A DNA stretch of 48,442 nt. Origin: RFTU01 sp049423145. GTDB taxonomy: Bacteria > Pseudomonadota > Gammaproteobacteria > Burkholderiales > Burkholderiaceae_C. The DNA lies in NCBI GenBank assembly GCA_049423145.1, contig JBMSQF010000010.1, forward strand, positions 1 to 48,442, written 5' to 3'. The notes under the pieces are model-generated. The model worked only from the letters and a program-made list of their open reading frames with translations. It was not told where the DNA came from and ran no database searches. Of this stretch, positions 6,592-13,656 are shown in pieces. The position numbers were made by a program, and so were the translations under genes. The first letter of the stretch is position 1. Every line of letters begins with the position of its first letter.

Positions 6592-9027
6592 TCAGCCAAC
6601 GGTCCTCAAACGCGCCCCGGCTGCCGACACACGCGCCAGCGCCTGCGCGATCGCCTCATCGATCCGTTCATCAGTCAGTGTCGCGGCCTCATCCAGCAGT
6701 TCCAGCCGAACGGCCAAGCTGCGATGACCCGCCGCCACCTCCGACCCGCCCGCCTTGGGCTTGTAGACATCAAACAAGCGGGCCGAGCGTACCAATCCTA
6801 ACGGGTCGGCCTGCAGTGCTGCAACCAATTCGTCGTGGGAAACCGATTCTGCAGCAACCAAGGCCAGATCACGCCAAACCGCCTGCTGCCGAGAAACGGG
6901 TCGCGCCTGGGGTACGGGGCGCTGAAGAACGGCTTCCAGATCCAGTTCAAACAGTGTCGGGGCGGACGGTAATTCATAAGTCTGGCGCCACTGCGGATGC
7001 AGTTCCCCGACATAACCGACCAGGCGCCCTTCCACCATCACCCCAGCGCAACGGCCGGGATGCAGCGCCGGGTGTTCGGCCTTTACGAATGTTGGTCTCA
7101 GGGGCCAGAACAGCGACTCTACATCGCCCTTGACGTCGAAGAAGTCGACAGGCCGTGCCGATACGCCCCACTGCAGCGCCTCGGATGGGCCCAGAGCCAA
7201 ACCGGCCACCATCAAGGGCTGGCGCACGCCGGCCACACTGGTGGGGCTGTCGGGCACCGAAGCGTCCCGATGGAAAACCCGCCCGATCTCAAAGAGCCGG
7301 ACCCGACCCGCCCGGCGCGCCAGATTGCCTCGAGCCGCCTGCAGCAGGCTGCCCATCAAGCTGGAACGCATCACCGCCAGCGGGGCGGCAATCGGGTTCA
7401 AGACGCGGATCGGGTGGGCATTGCCGGCCAGTTCCCGCTCCGAGGCTTCTTCCACAAAACTGAAGTGGATGCCTTCCTGGTAATCCAGACCCGCCAGAAT
7501 GCGTCGCACGGTGTGGCTGCTGCGCTGGGACTCCGGGCGAACGCGAGCCGTAACCGGCGCCACCGGCGGCGTGTCGGGCAGGCGGTCAAATCCCAAGACG
7601 CGGGCCACTTCCTCGATCAGATCCTCCTCGATCTGAATGTCGAATCGATGGCTCGGCCGCGTGACCGCGAATACGCCCGCAGCCTCCTGCACCGAAAAGC
7701 CCAATCGGCTGAAGACAGCACGGCAATCAGCCACCGACACGGGCATGCCCAGTACCTTGGCTGCGCGCTCCACTCGCATGGAAACCGGCTCGGTGGCCGC
7801 CTTTGCCGGCCACTGGTCATCGATGGGTCCACAGGCCGTCCGGTCCGTGCCGCACACGGCCACCAGGAGCTCGGTGATGCGTTCAATCGCACGCACCGTG
7901 TGGGCGGGATCGACACCACGCTCGAAGCGATGCCCGGCATCCGTGGCGAAGTTGTAGCGGCGCGCGCGACCCGCCACGGCCTTGGGCCACCAAAAGGCCG
8001 CTTCGATGTAGACATCCTGCGTGCCGTCGCCGACTGCCGTGGCGTCCCCGCCCATGATGCCGGCCAGGGATTCCACGCCTGATTCGTCGGCAATCACGCC
8101 CACCTGTGCATCCAGCTCCACGGTTTGTCCATTGAGCAGCTTCAGCGTCTCCCCTTCACGCGCCCAACGAACCTGCAGGTGCTGCCCCACCTTGGCCAGA
8201 TCAAAGATATGGGTGGGCTGGCCCAGTTCGAACATGACGTAGTTCGAAATGTCCACGATGGCATTGACCGGTCGCTGGCCGCAGCGGGCCAGGCGCTCGA
8301 TCATCCAGGCCGGTGTGGCAGCGGTCGGGTTGATGCCCCGCACGATCCGTCCAGAGAAACGGCCGCACAGGTCGGCGGCCTCAATCGTCACGGGCAGCCG
8401 ATCCGGCAGGGTGACGGCCGCAGCCGGCACCGTGGGTTCCTGCAGCGGCGCGCCGGTGAGCGCCGCGACCTCGCGCGCGATGCCCAGTATCGACAGGTGA
8501 TGCGCCAGATTCGGCGTGAGTTTCAATGTGAACAGCGTGTCGTCCAGGCCCAGTACATCGCGGACATTCGCACCCAGCGGCGCTTCCGGCGCGAGTTCGA
8601 GCAAACCACCATGGTCTTCGCTGAGCGCCAGCTCACGAGCGGAGCACAGCATGCCGAAGCTCTCCACACCGCGCAGCGTGCCGACCTTGATCTCGAAAGG
8701 TTTGCCGTCCTCTCCAGGCGGCAACTGCGCACCGACCAGCGCCAGGGGCACCTTGATGCCCGTTCGCGCATTGGGCGCACCGCAGACGATCTGCAACGGC
8801 CCTTCCTTGCTGTGTGGGCCTGCATCCACTTGGCACACGCGCAGACGATCGGCATTCGGATGCGGCTCGGCGGCAACGATCTCAGCGACCACGATGCGGC
8901 TGAACGGGGGCGCCACCGCTTTGAGTTCCTCCACCTCCAGCCCGGCCATGGTCAGGCGCTCGGCCAATTCGGCCGTGGTGAGGCTCGGGTTGCAGAAACT
9001 GCGCAGCCAGGATTCGGGGAATTGCAT
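6592..9027 (-). CDS. pheT: Phenylalanyl-tRNA synthetase beta subunit
   Basis: PheT is the large subunit of the alpha2-beta2 synthetase that charges tRNA-Phe. It carries tRNA-binding and editing domains. The 811 residues contain in order an EMAP-like tRNA-binding domain (about 40-150, with HPNADRLRVCQVD and GMLCSARELALSEDH), a B3/4 editing domain (about 210-390, RPVNAIVDISNYVMFELGQPTHIFDL), a B5 domain (about 400-475), a catalytic-like core and the C-terminal FDX-ACB anticodon-binding domain (about 715-811, PVSRQQAVWRDLALV to GARLRTVG). Length is near the family norm. The ATG at 9027 is 6 bases after the pheS stop. Confidence 0.97.
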   Translation of the reverse strand: MQFPESWLRSFCNPSLTTAELAERLTMAGLEVEELKAVAPPFSRIVVAEIVAAEPHPNADRLRVCQVDAGPHSKEGPLQIVCGAPNARTGIKVPLALVGAQLPPGEDGKPFEIKVGTLRGVESFGMLCSARELALSEDHGGLLELAPEAPLGANVRDVLGLDDTLFTLKLTPNLAHHLSILGIAREVAALTGAPLQEPTVPAAAVTLPDRLPVTIEAADLCGRFSGRIVRGINPTAATPAWMIERLARCGQRPVNAIVDISNYVMFELGQPTHIFDLAKVGQHLQVRWAREGETLKLLNGQTVELDAQVGVIADESGVESLAGIMGGDATAVGDGTQDVYIEAAFWWPKAVAGRARRYNFATDAGHRFERGVDPAHTVRAIERITELLVAVCGTDRTACGPIDDQWPAKAATEPVSMRVERAAKVLGMPVSVADCRAVFSRLGFSVQEAAGVFAVTRPSHRFDIQIEEDLIEEVARVLGFDRLPDTPPVAPVTARVRPESQRSSHTVRRILAGLDYQEGIHFSFVEEASERELAGNAHPIRVLNPIAAPLAVMRSSLMGSLLQAARGNLARRAGRVRLFEIGRVFHRDASVPDSPTSVAGVRQPLMVAGLALGPSEALQWGVSARPVDFFDVKGDVESLFWPLRPTFVKAEHPALHPGRCAGVMVEGRLVGYVGELHPQWRQTYELPSAPTLFELDLEAVLQRPVPQARPVSRQQAVWRDLALVAAESVSHDELVAALQADPLGLVRSARLFDVYKPKAGGSEVAAGHRSLAVRLELLDEAATLTDERIDEAIAQALARVSAAGARLRTVG

Positions 9028-9033
9028 AGCAGG

Positions 9034-10089
9034 TCAGTTGAATTGCGACAGGAATCGCAGGTCGCCTTCAAAGAACTGGCGCAGATCATCCACGCCATAG
9101 CGGAGCATGGTCAGCCGGTCCGGACCCATACCGAAAGCGAAACCAATGTAGCGCTCGGGGTCGAGGCCAAAGTTGCGCACGACATTCGGATGGACCTGGC
9201 CAGATCCCGCCACTTCCAGCCAACGGCCCTTGAGCGGACCGCTCCCAAAGGCAATGTCTACTTCTGCGGAGGGCTCGGTGAAGGGGAAGAAGCTGGGCCG
9301 AAAGCGAATCTGCAATTCTTCCGTTTCAAAGAAGGTGCGGAAGAAGTCGCCGAAGACGGCCTTGAGGTCCTTGAAGCTGACGTTCTCTCCGATCCACAAG
9401 CCCTCACACTGGTGGAACATCGGCGAATGCGTCGCATCACTGTCTACGCGGTAGGTGCGGCCGGGCGCTATCACGCGGATTTCCGGCATCGCTTGCCCAG
9501 CCTGCAGTTGCGCCTGGTGGCGTTTGACGTGCTGCACCGCATGCCGCACCTGCATGGGGCTGGTGTGTGTGCGCAACAGATAGGGCGAGCCATCCGCACC
9601 ATTGAGGTCGACATAGAAGGTGTCGTGCATCGAGCGCGCGGGATGATCCGCCGGGGTGTTGAGCGCGGTGAAATTGAACCAGTCGTTCTCGATTTCGGGG
9701 CCGTCGGCCACTTCGAATCCCATAGACCCGAAGATGGCCTCAATGCGCTCGAGTGTTCGAGAAACCGGGTGCAGGCCGGCCGTGCCGCGGCGACGGCCAG
9801 GCAGCGTGACATCCAATGCTTCCGCCTGGAGCTGCGCCCGCAACTCGGCATCGGCCATGGCTTGTCGACGGGCATGAAGCGATGCCTCGATCTGCGACTT
9901 GGCCGCATTGATCTCGGCACCGCGTGCCTTCTTTTCCTCAACCGGCAGGCTGGCCAAGGCCTTCAGCAGCTCCGTGACCCGCCCGGCTTTGCCCAAGTAG
10001 CGCGCTTTGGCGTTTTCCAGATCAGCAGCCGATGGCGCGGATTCAAAGTCCGCTGCCGCGGCAGCCACCAGCGATTCAAGCTCGTTCAT
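9034..10089 (-). CDS. pheS: Phenylalanyl-tRNA synthetase alpha subunit
   Basis: PheS is the catalytic subunit. The 351 residues show the N-terminal coiled coil (ESLVAAAAADFESAPSAADLENAKARYLGKAGRVTELL, about 4-45) and class II motif 1 (HPVSRTLERIEAIFGSMGFEVADGPEIENDWFNF). They also contain DHPARSMHDTFY, motif 2 (APGRTYRVDSDATHSPMFHQCEG) and motif 3 (GFAFGMGPDRLTMLRYGVDDLR). The ATG at 10089 gives the standard N terminus (MNELESL), but nothing resembling a Shine-Dalgarno lies in the 11 bases between it and the T tract of an intrinsic terminator. The reading frame stays open upstream to an ATG at 10152. The gene probably depends on coupling or read-through from rplT. Confidence 0.96.
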   Translation of the reverse strand: MNELESLVAAAAADFESAPSAADLENAKARYLGKAGRVTELLKALASLPVEEKKARGAEINAAKSQIEASLHARRQAMADAELRAQLQAEALDVTLPGRRRGTAGLHPVSRTLERIEAIFGSMGFEVADGPEIENDWFNFTALNTPADHPARSMHDTFYVDLNGADGSPYLLRTHTSPMQVRHAVQHVKRHQAQLQAGQAMPEIRVIAPGRTYRVDSDATHSPMFHQCEGLWIGENVSFKDLKAVFGDFFRTFFETEELQIRFRPSFFPFTEPSAEVDIAFGSGPLKGRWLEVAGSGQVHPNVVRNFGLDPERYIGFAFGMGPDRLTMLRYGVDDLRQFFEGDLRFLSQFN

Positions 10090-10100
10090 GCAATGGACAG

Positions 10101-10134
10101 AAAGAAAAAGGCCGTCACAACCGGGTGACGGCCT
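10101..10134 (-). terminator. Intrinsic terminator/attenuator between rplT and pheS
   Basis: On the minus strand a perfect 10-bp stem AGGCCGTCAC/GTGACGGCCT with a 6-base loop (CCGGTT) is followed by TTTTTCTTT. The T tract ends 11 bases before the pheS start codon. No promoter fits between them, so pheST expression must come by read-through; the site therefore behaves as an attenuator or partial terminator. Confidence 0.82.
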
Positions 10135-10189
10135 GGGTGCCGATGGGCCCATGGCGGCGGCCAAGAGCCGCCCCCACGGGCAGGATCAT
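10115..10189 (-). CDS. Possible 24-codon leader ORF upstream of pheS
   Basis: This ORF encodes MILPVGAALG followed by RRHGPIGTQAVTRL. Its ATG overlaps the rplT stop as TGATG, which would allow translational coupling. Its own stop lies within the second arm of the terminator hairpin. It contains no Phe codon, so classical Phe-codon attenuation like E. coli pheM is not supported. It may be a chance ORF in GC-rich DNA; the arguments for it are the coupled start and where it ends. Confidence 0.3.
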   Translation of the reverse strand: MILPVGAALGRRHGPIGTQAVTRL

Positions 10190-10545
10190 CAAGCCAGCTG
10201 GGCCTTCACCTGAGCCACGATGCTGCCAAAGGCAGCCGGGTCGTTGACGGCCATATCGGCCAGCACCTTGCGGTCGATGCCGATATTGGCTTTCTTCAAG
10301 CCCGCCATGAACCGGCTGTACGTGACACCCAGCTCGCGGGACGCGGCGTTGATCCGGGCAATCCAGAGCTGTCGGAACACCCGCTTCTTGGCGCGGCGAT
10401 CGCGGTAGGCGTACTGACCGGCCTTCATCACCGCCTGCTTGGCGATGCGGAAGACGTTCTTGCGGCGGCCCCGGAAACCCTTGGCCAGGGCCAGAACCTT
10501 CTTGTGACGGGCGCGTGCGGTGACACCACGTTTGACGCGAGGCAT
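10189..10545 (-). CDS. rplT: 50S ribosomal protein bL20
   Basis: The 118-residue protein is the typical L20: MPRVKRGVTARARHKKVL, GFRGRRKNVFRIAKQAVMKAGQYAYRDRRAKKRVFRQLWIARINAA and GVTYSRFMAGLKKANIGIDRKVLADMA. It binds 23S rRNA early in 50S assembly. In E. coli and Bacillus L20 also represses its own operon by binding the mRNA ahead of rpmI or infC. It is 33 bases downstream of rpmI and followed by the pheST attenuator. Confidence 0.98.
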   Translation of the reverse strand: MPRVKRGVTARARHKKVLALAKGFRGRRKNVFRIAKQAVMKAGQYAYRDRRAKKRVFRQLWIARINAASRELGVTYSRFMAGLKKANIGIDRKVLADMAVNDPAAFGSIVAQVKAQLA

Positions 10546-10578
10546 ATCGAATCCTTTCCTTGAAGTTGACCGGGCGGC

Positions 10579-10782
10579 TTACAGACCTGCGAAGGGCAGC
10601 ATCTGAGCCATGTGACCCATGTTGGTCTCGTGCACGTTGACCGCGCCGCGGAGCTGGCGCTTGTTCTTCGTGGTCTTCTTGGTCAGGATGTGGCGCTTGA
10701 ACGCTTGACCGCGCTTGACGGTGCCACCCGGACGAACGCGAAAACGCTTCTTCGCGCTGCTCTTGGTCTTCATCTTGGGCAT
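10579..10782 (-). CDS. rpmI: 50S ribosomal protein bL35
   Basis: The 67-residue protein begins MPKMKTKSSAKKRFRVRPGG and continues FKRHILTKKTTKNKRQLRG, the standard L35 sequence. The ATG at 10782 is preceded by AAAAAAGGAG at 8 bases, a strong ribosome site. The preceding 124-base gap to infC is strongly folded (see the regulatory entry) and probably controls translation of rpmI and, by coupling, rplT. Confidence 0.97.
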   Translation of the reverse strand: MPKMKTKSSAKKRFRVRPGGTVKRGQAFKRHILTKKTTKNKRQLRGAVNVHETNMGHMAQMLPFAGL

Positions 10783-10807
10783 GACTGCTCCTTTTTTAAG
10801 TGACCCC

Positions 10808-10889
10808 TGCAGGCGATCCGAATTCATTTCGGATGCTTGTTGGCCTGCAACGGCTTCTTCGGTCGAACATCCGGCGACCAGACCGGATG
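10808..10889 (-). promoter_or_regulatory. Folded infC-rpmI junction, candidate L20 autoregulatory element
   Basis: Three perfect 7-bp stems lie between the infC stop and the rpmI ribosome site: CATCCGG/CCGGATG with an 8-base loop (10868-10889); an outer TGCAGGC/GCCTGCA (10808-10814 with 10843-10849); and an inner ATCCGAA/TTCGGAT with a 5-base loop (10816-10834). There is no T tract, so this is not a terminator. L20-mediated repression acting at this junction is known in E. coli. Applying it here is inference from position and structure. Confidence 0.45.
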
Positions 10890-10906
10890 CCCGCGAAACG
10901 GTGTGC

Positions 10907-11455
10907 TTAGCGCTTCTTGGGCGCCAGCACCATGATCATTTGACGGCCTTCGAGTTTGGGCATGTGCTCGACCACCGCCACATCGGCCAACTCATCGCGT
11001 ATCCGCTCCAACAAGCGCATCCCGATGTCCTGGTGCGTGATCTCTCGACCCCGAAAGCGCAGGGTGACCTTTCCCTTGTCGCCATCGTCTGCGATGAAGC
11101 GACGCAGATTGCGCATCTTCACCGCGTAATCACCTTCATCGGTACCGGGACGGAACTTGACTTCCTTGATCTCGATGACGTGTTGCTTGGCTTTCGCTTC
11201 CGCTGCCTTCTTTTGCTCCTGGTACTTGAACTTGCCGTAGTCCATCAGGCGGCATACGGGAGGATCTGCCTGGGCCGCGATCTCCACAAGATCCACGTCG
11301 TACTCGCCCGACAAGCGCAAGGCTTCCTGGATGCTGACGATGCCTAAAGGTTCGTTTTCCGGCCCGTTCAAACGCACCGTGGGTGCGGTGATCTCGCGAT
11401 TGAGTCGATGCTTGCGCTCGACGTTGGGCATGCGGCGATCGAGAAACGTAGCGAT
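10907..11455 (-). CDS. infC: Translation initiation factor IF-3 with an AUC start codon
   Basis: IF-3 binds 30S subunits, prevents premature 50S joining and rejects non-canonical start codons. The body is standard: RKHRLNREITAPTVRLNGPENEPLGIVSIQEALRLSGEYDVDLVEIA, PPVCRLMDYGKFKYQEQKKAAEAK, IKEVKFRPGTDEGDYAVKMRNLRRFI, GRQMIMVLAPKKR. I place the start at an ATC (11453-11455) because AAGGA lies 7 bases before it and no ribosome site precedes the next ATG (11431, MPNVERK). The reading frame ATC-GCT-ACG-TTT-CTC-GAT-CGC-CGC-ATG then adds eight residues, IATFLDRR. Rare AUU/AUC/AUA starts are a conserved infC feature and serve autoregulation. Product length is 182 residues. Confidence 0.93.
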   Translation of the reverse strand: MATFLDRRMPNVERKHRLNREITAPTVRLNGPENEPLGIVSIQEALRLSGEYDVDLVEIAAQADPPVCRLMDYGKFKYQEQKKAAEAKAKQHVIEIKEVKFRPGTDEGDYAVKMRNLRRFIADDGDKGKVTLRFRGREITHQDIGMRLLERIRDELADVAVVEHMPKLEGRQMIMVLAPKKR

Positions 11456-11483
11456 GGTTTAAATCCTTTCAGCACATCAACAG

Positions 11484-11512
11484 AAAAACGCCCAGGGGCC
11501 TTCAGGCCTTGG
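11484..11512 (-). terminator. Possible weak terminator between thrS and infC
   Basis: On the minus strand CCAAGGCC-TGAA-GGCCCCTGG forms a stem with one mismatch and one bulge. It overlaps the thrS stop codon and is followed by GCG and TTTTT, 28 bases before the infC start. It could be a partial terminator that tunes infC relative to thrS, but the stem is imperfect. Confidence 0.3.
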
Positions 11513-13421
11513 CGGCGATGCCAGTCAGCACCTTTTCACAGAATGCTGATACCGGCATGACCCCCAGGTCCTGGTTGCCTCGGGCGCGCACGGCCACGCT
11601 CTCAGACGCCAGTTCCTTGTCACCGACCACGGCGATGAACGGCACCTTTTGCATGGAGTGGGCGCGGATTTTATATGTGATTTTCTCGTTTCGCAAATCA
11701 AGTTCGCACCTAACGCCTTGTTTTTGCAACGTTTTAGCCACATCCCGGGCGTAATCGGCCTGGGAATCCGTGATGTTAAGCACCACCACCTGGGTCGGCG
11801 CCAGCCAGGCCGGCAAGGCGCCTGCATGCTGCTCAATGAGGATACCGATGAACCGCTCCAGGCTTCCAAGGATGGCGCGGTGCAGCATGACAGGGGTCTT
11901 GCGCTCCCCGCTTTCCGCGACGAATTCGGCCTCCAGGCGTTCGGGCAGCGAGAAATCGACCTGAATGGTGCCGCACTGCCACTGGCGTCCCAAGGCATCT
12001 TTCAAGGTGTATTCAATCTTGGGCCCGTAGAAGGCGCCATCGCCAGGCGAGACCACGAATTCGCAGCCAGTCTTGCGCAGGCTCTCCATCAGGGCATGTT
12101 CGGCCTTGTCCCAGAGTTCATCGGCCCCAATGCGCTTCTCCGGCCGGGTGGCCACCTTGTAGAGGATCTCAGTGAAGCCGAAATCGGCGTAGACCTTCTG
12201 CAGCAGCGCCGTGAAGGCATTGCACTCATCGAGGATCTGGTCTTCGGTGCAGAAGATATGGCCATCGTCCTGGGTGAATCCGCGTACGCGCATGATGCCG
12301 TGCAAGCCGCCGCTGGGCTCGTTACGATGGCACTGGCCGAATTCTCCCAGGCGCAGCGGCAGGTCGCGGTAGCTCTTGATGCCCTGCTTGTAGATGAGGA
12401 TGTGTCCGGGGCAATTCATCGGCTTGAGCGCGTAGTCGCGCTTTTCCGATTCCGTGGTGAACATGTTCTCACGGTACTTATCCCAGTGGCCTGTCTTCTC
12501 CCAGAGGGATTTGTCCAGAATCTGCGGGCCCTTGACCTCCTGGTAGCCATTGTCCTGATAGACACGGCGCATGTACTGCTCCACCTGCTGCCAAACGGTC
12601 CAGCCCTTGGGGTGCCAGAACACAACGCCCGGGGCGTGGTCGTCCACATGGAAGAGGTCGAGTTCGCGACCCAGCTTTCGGTGGTCGCGCTTCTCGGCCT
12701 CTTCCAGCATCGTGAGGTACTGCTGCAACTCGTCCTTTGTGGCCCAGGCGGTACCGTAGATGCGCTGGAGCATCTCGTTGTTCGAGTCACCGCGCCAGTA
12801 AGCGCCCGCCACCTTCATCAACTTGAAGTGCTTGAGCCGGCCGGTGGAGGGCACGTGCGGCCCACGGCAAAGGTCTTCGAAGCCACCTTCCCGATACAGA
12901 CTCACGTCTTCGCCGGCGGGAATACTGCCGATGATCTCGGCCTTGTAGTGCTCGCCCATGGCCTTGAAATGGACCACAGCCTCATCACGGGGCAGCACGC
13001 GGCGCACGACGGGTTCGTCCTTCTTGGCGAGTTCGCCCATGCGCTTTTCGATGGCCTCGAGGTCCTCGGGGGTGAAGGGGCGTTTGTAGGAAAAGTCGTA
13101 ATAGAAACCGTTCTCGATGACCGGCCCGATGGTGACCTGCGCCTCGGGGAAGAGTTCCTTGACGGCATAGGCCAGCAGGTGCGCGGTGGAATGGCGAATC
13201 ATCTCCAGACCATCCGCATCCCTCTCGGTGATGATCGCCAGCGACGTATCCGATTCGATGCGGTGGCTGGTATCCACCAGACGCGCCGCCTCGCCTCGCC
13301 CGATCCGGCCACCCAGTGCCGCCTTGGCCAGCCCAGCGCCAATGGAAGCCGCCACCTCGGCCACCGTCAGCGGCTGGGGAAACTCACGACGGGAACCGTC
13401 CGGCAAGGTGATGGTGATCAT
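11502..13421 (-). CDS. thrS: Threonyl-tRNA synthetase
   Basis: ThrRS charges tRNA-Thr and edits Ser-tRNA-Thr. The 639 residues contain an N-terminal TGS domain (MITITLPDGSRREFPQPLTVAEVAASIG), the editing domain (HSTAHLLAYAVKELFPEAQVTIGPVIENGFYYDF with its HxxxH) and the class II core. The core shows the zinc ligand region KPMNCPGHILIY, motif 2 (FGQCHRNEPSGGLHGIMRVRGFTQDDGHIF) and motif 3 (HRAILGSLERFIGILIEQHAG). A C-terminal anticodon-binding domain follows (APTQVVVLNITDSQADYA). The ATG at 13421 has a GGAG ribosome site 8 bases upstream. An intrinsic terminator sits 20 bases before the start, so a regulated leader is likely. Confidence 0.98.
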   Translation of the reverse strand: MITITLPDGSRREFPQPLTVAEVAASIGAGLAKAALGGRIGRGEAARLVDTSHRIESDTSLAIITERDADGLEMIRHSTAHLLAYAVKELFPEAQVTIGPVIENGFYYDFSYKRPFTPEDLEAIEKRMGELAKKDEPVVRRVLPRDEAVVHFKAMGEHYKAEIIGSIPAGEDVSLYREGGFEDLCRGPHVPSTGRLKHFKLMKVAGAYWRGDSNNEMLQRIYGTAWATKDELQQYLTMLEEAEKRDHRKLGRELDLFHVDDHAPGVVFWHPKGWTVWQQVEQYMRRVYQDNGYQEVKGPQILDKSLWEKTGHWDKYRENMFTTESEKRDYALKPMNCPGHILIYKQGIKSYRDLPLRLGEFGQCHRNEPSGGLHGIMRVRGFTQDDGHIFCTEDQILDECNAFTALLQKVYADFGFTEILYKVATRPEKRIGADELWDKAEHALMESLRKTGCEFVVSPGDGAFYGPKIEYTLKDALGRQWQCGTIQVDFSLPERLEAEFVAESGERKTPVMLHRAILGSLERFIGILIEQHAGALPAWLAPTQVVVLNITDSQADYARDVAKTLQKQGVRCELDLRNEKITYKIRAHSMQKVPFIAVVGDKELASESVAVRARGNQDLGVMPVSAFCEKVLTGIAAKA

Positions 13422-13483
13422 GGGAACACTCCGAAACTGAAAAGAAAAAACGCGGCCAAGGCCGCGCTCAAGGTGACGATCAC
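13418..13483 (-). CDS. Possible 21-codon hydrophobic ORF crossing the thrS terminator
   Basis: From a GTG at 13483 the frame encodes a hydrophobic 21-mer beginning MIVTLSAALA and ending SFGVFP. It runs through the whole terminator hairpin and T tract and stops at a TGA that overlaps the thrS start codon as ATGA. Translation would disrupt the hairpin and couple to thrS. It has no clear ribosome site, and its Phe-rich part simply decodes the T tract. I treat it as a candidate only. Confidence 0.22.
   Translation of the reverse strand: MIVTLSAALAAFFLFSFGVFP
13441..13466 (-). terminator. Intrinsic terminator/attenuator in the thrS leader
   Basis: On the minus strand CGCGGCC-TT-GGCCGCG is followed by TTTTTTCTTT, a textbook intrinsic terminator. 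It ends 20 bases upstream of the thrS ATG, after the only promoter-like sequence in the gap, so it is placed to attenuate thrS transcription. Confidence 0.85.
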
Positions 13484-13490
13484 AGTGATC
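13478..13490. repeat. Perfect 13-bp palindrome in the thrS leader
   Basis: GATCAC-A-GTGATC is a perfect inverted repeat between the first leader ORF stop and the terminator. It could be an operator or part of an RNA switch that competes with the terminator. Nothing further can be said from the sequence. Confidence 0.4.
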
Positions 13491-13557
13491 AGAGACCGGG
13501 CGTCGCGGCGCAGCCGGGCATGATGCCGGCGCTACGAGTTCGCGGTGTCACAACCAT
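13489..13557 (-). CDS. Possible 22-codon thrS leader peptide
   Basis: The ORF starts at an ATG 4 bases after a GGGAAAGG-type ribosome site and encodes MVVTPRTRSAGIMPGCAATP plus GL. It holds three Thr codons (ACA, ACT, ACG), scattered rather than in a run, and stops 22 bases before the terminator stem. Spacing fits an attenuation leader; the scattered Thr codons make codon-sensing uncertain. Confidence 0.33.
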   Translation of the reverse strand: MVVTPRTRSAGIMPGCAATPGL

Positions 13558-13596
13558 GGTGCCTTTCCCGTTCCCTTGTTGATTCAAGAAGCCTTC

Positions 13597-13602
13597 ATTG
13601 TA
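13597..13602 (-). promoter_or_regulatory. Candidate -10 box for thrS
   Basis: TACAAT on the minus strand lies about 176 bases before thrS in the 235-base gap after the patatin-like gene. No good -35 box is visible at 16-18 bp. If used, it would give a leader of about 170 bases containing both leader ORFs, the palindrome and the terminator. Confidence 0.35.
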
Positions 13603-13656
13603 GTGGATCGTCCACTGTCCATCGCGCGGGCCATGGTCTGGGCAGCCAGAATCCGG

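Noticed and set aside
8125..10128. Very long plus-strand open frame opposite pheS and pheT
   Set aside because: It is antisense to two certain genes, has no recognisable domain and shows the Arg/His/Gly-rich composition of a shadow frame in GC-rich DNA.
10089..10152. Longer PheS starting at the in-frame ATG at 10152
   Set aside because: It would add 21 residues encoded by the terminator hairpin and T tract, unlike any PheS N terminus, and has no ribosome site.
11649..13523. Long plus-strand open frame opposite thrS
   Set aside because: It mirrors the codon bias of thrS, has no family resemblance and no ribosome site.
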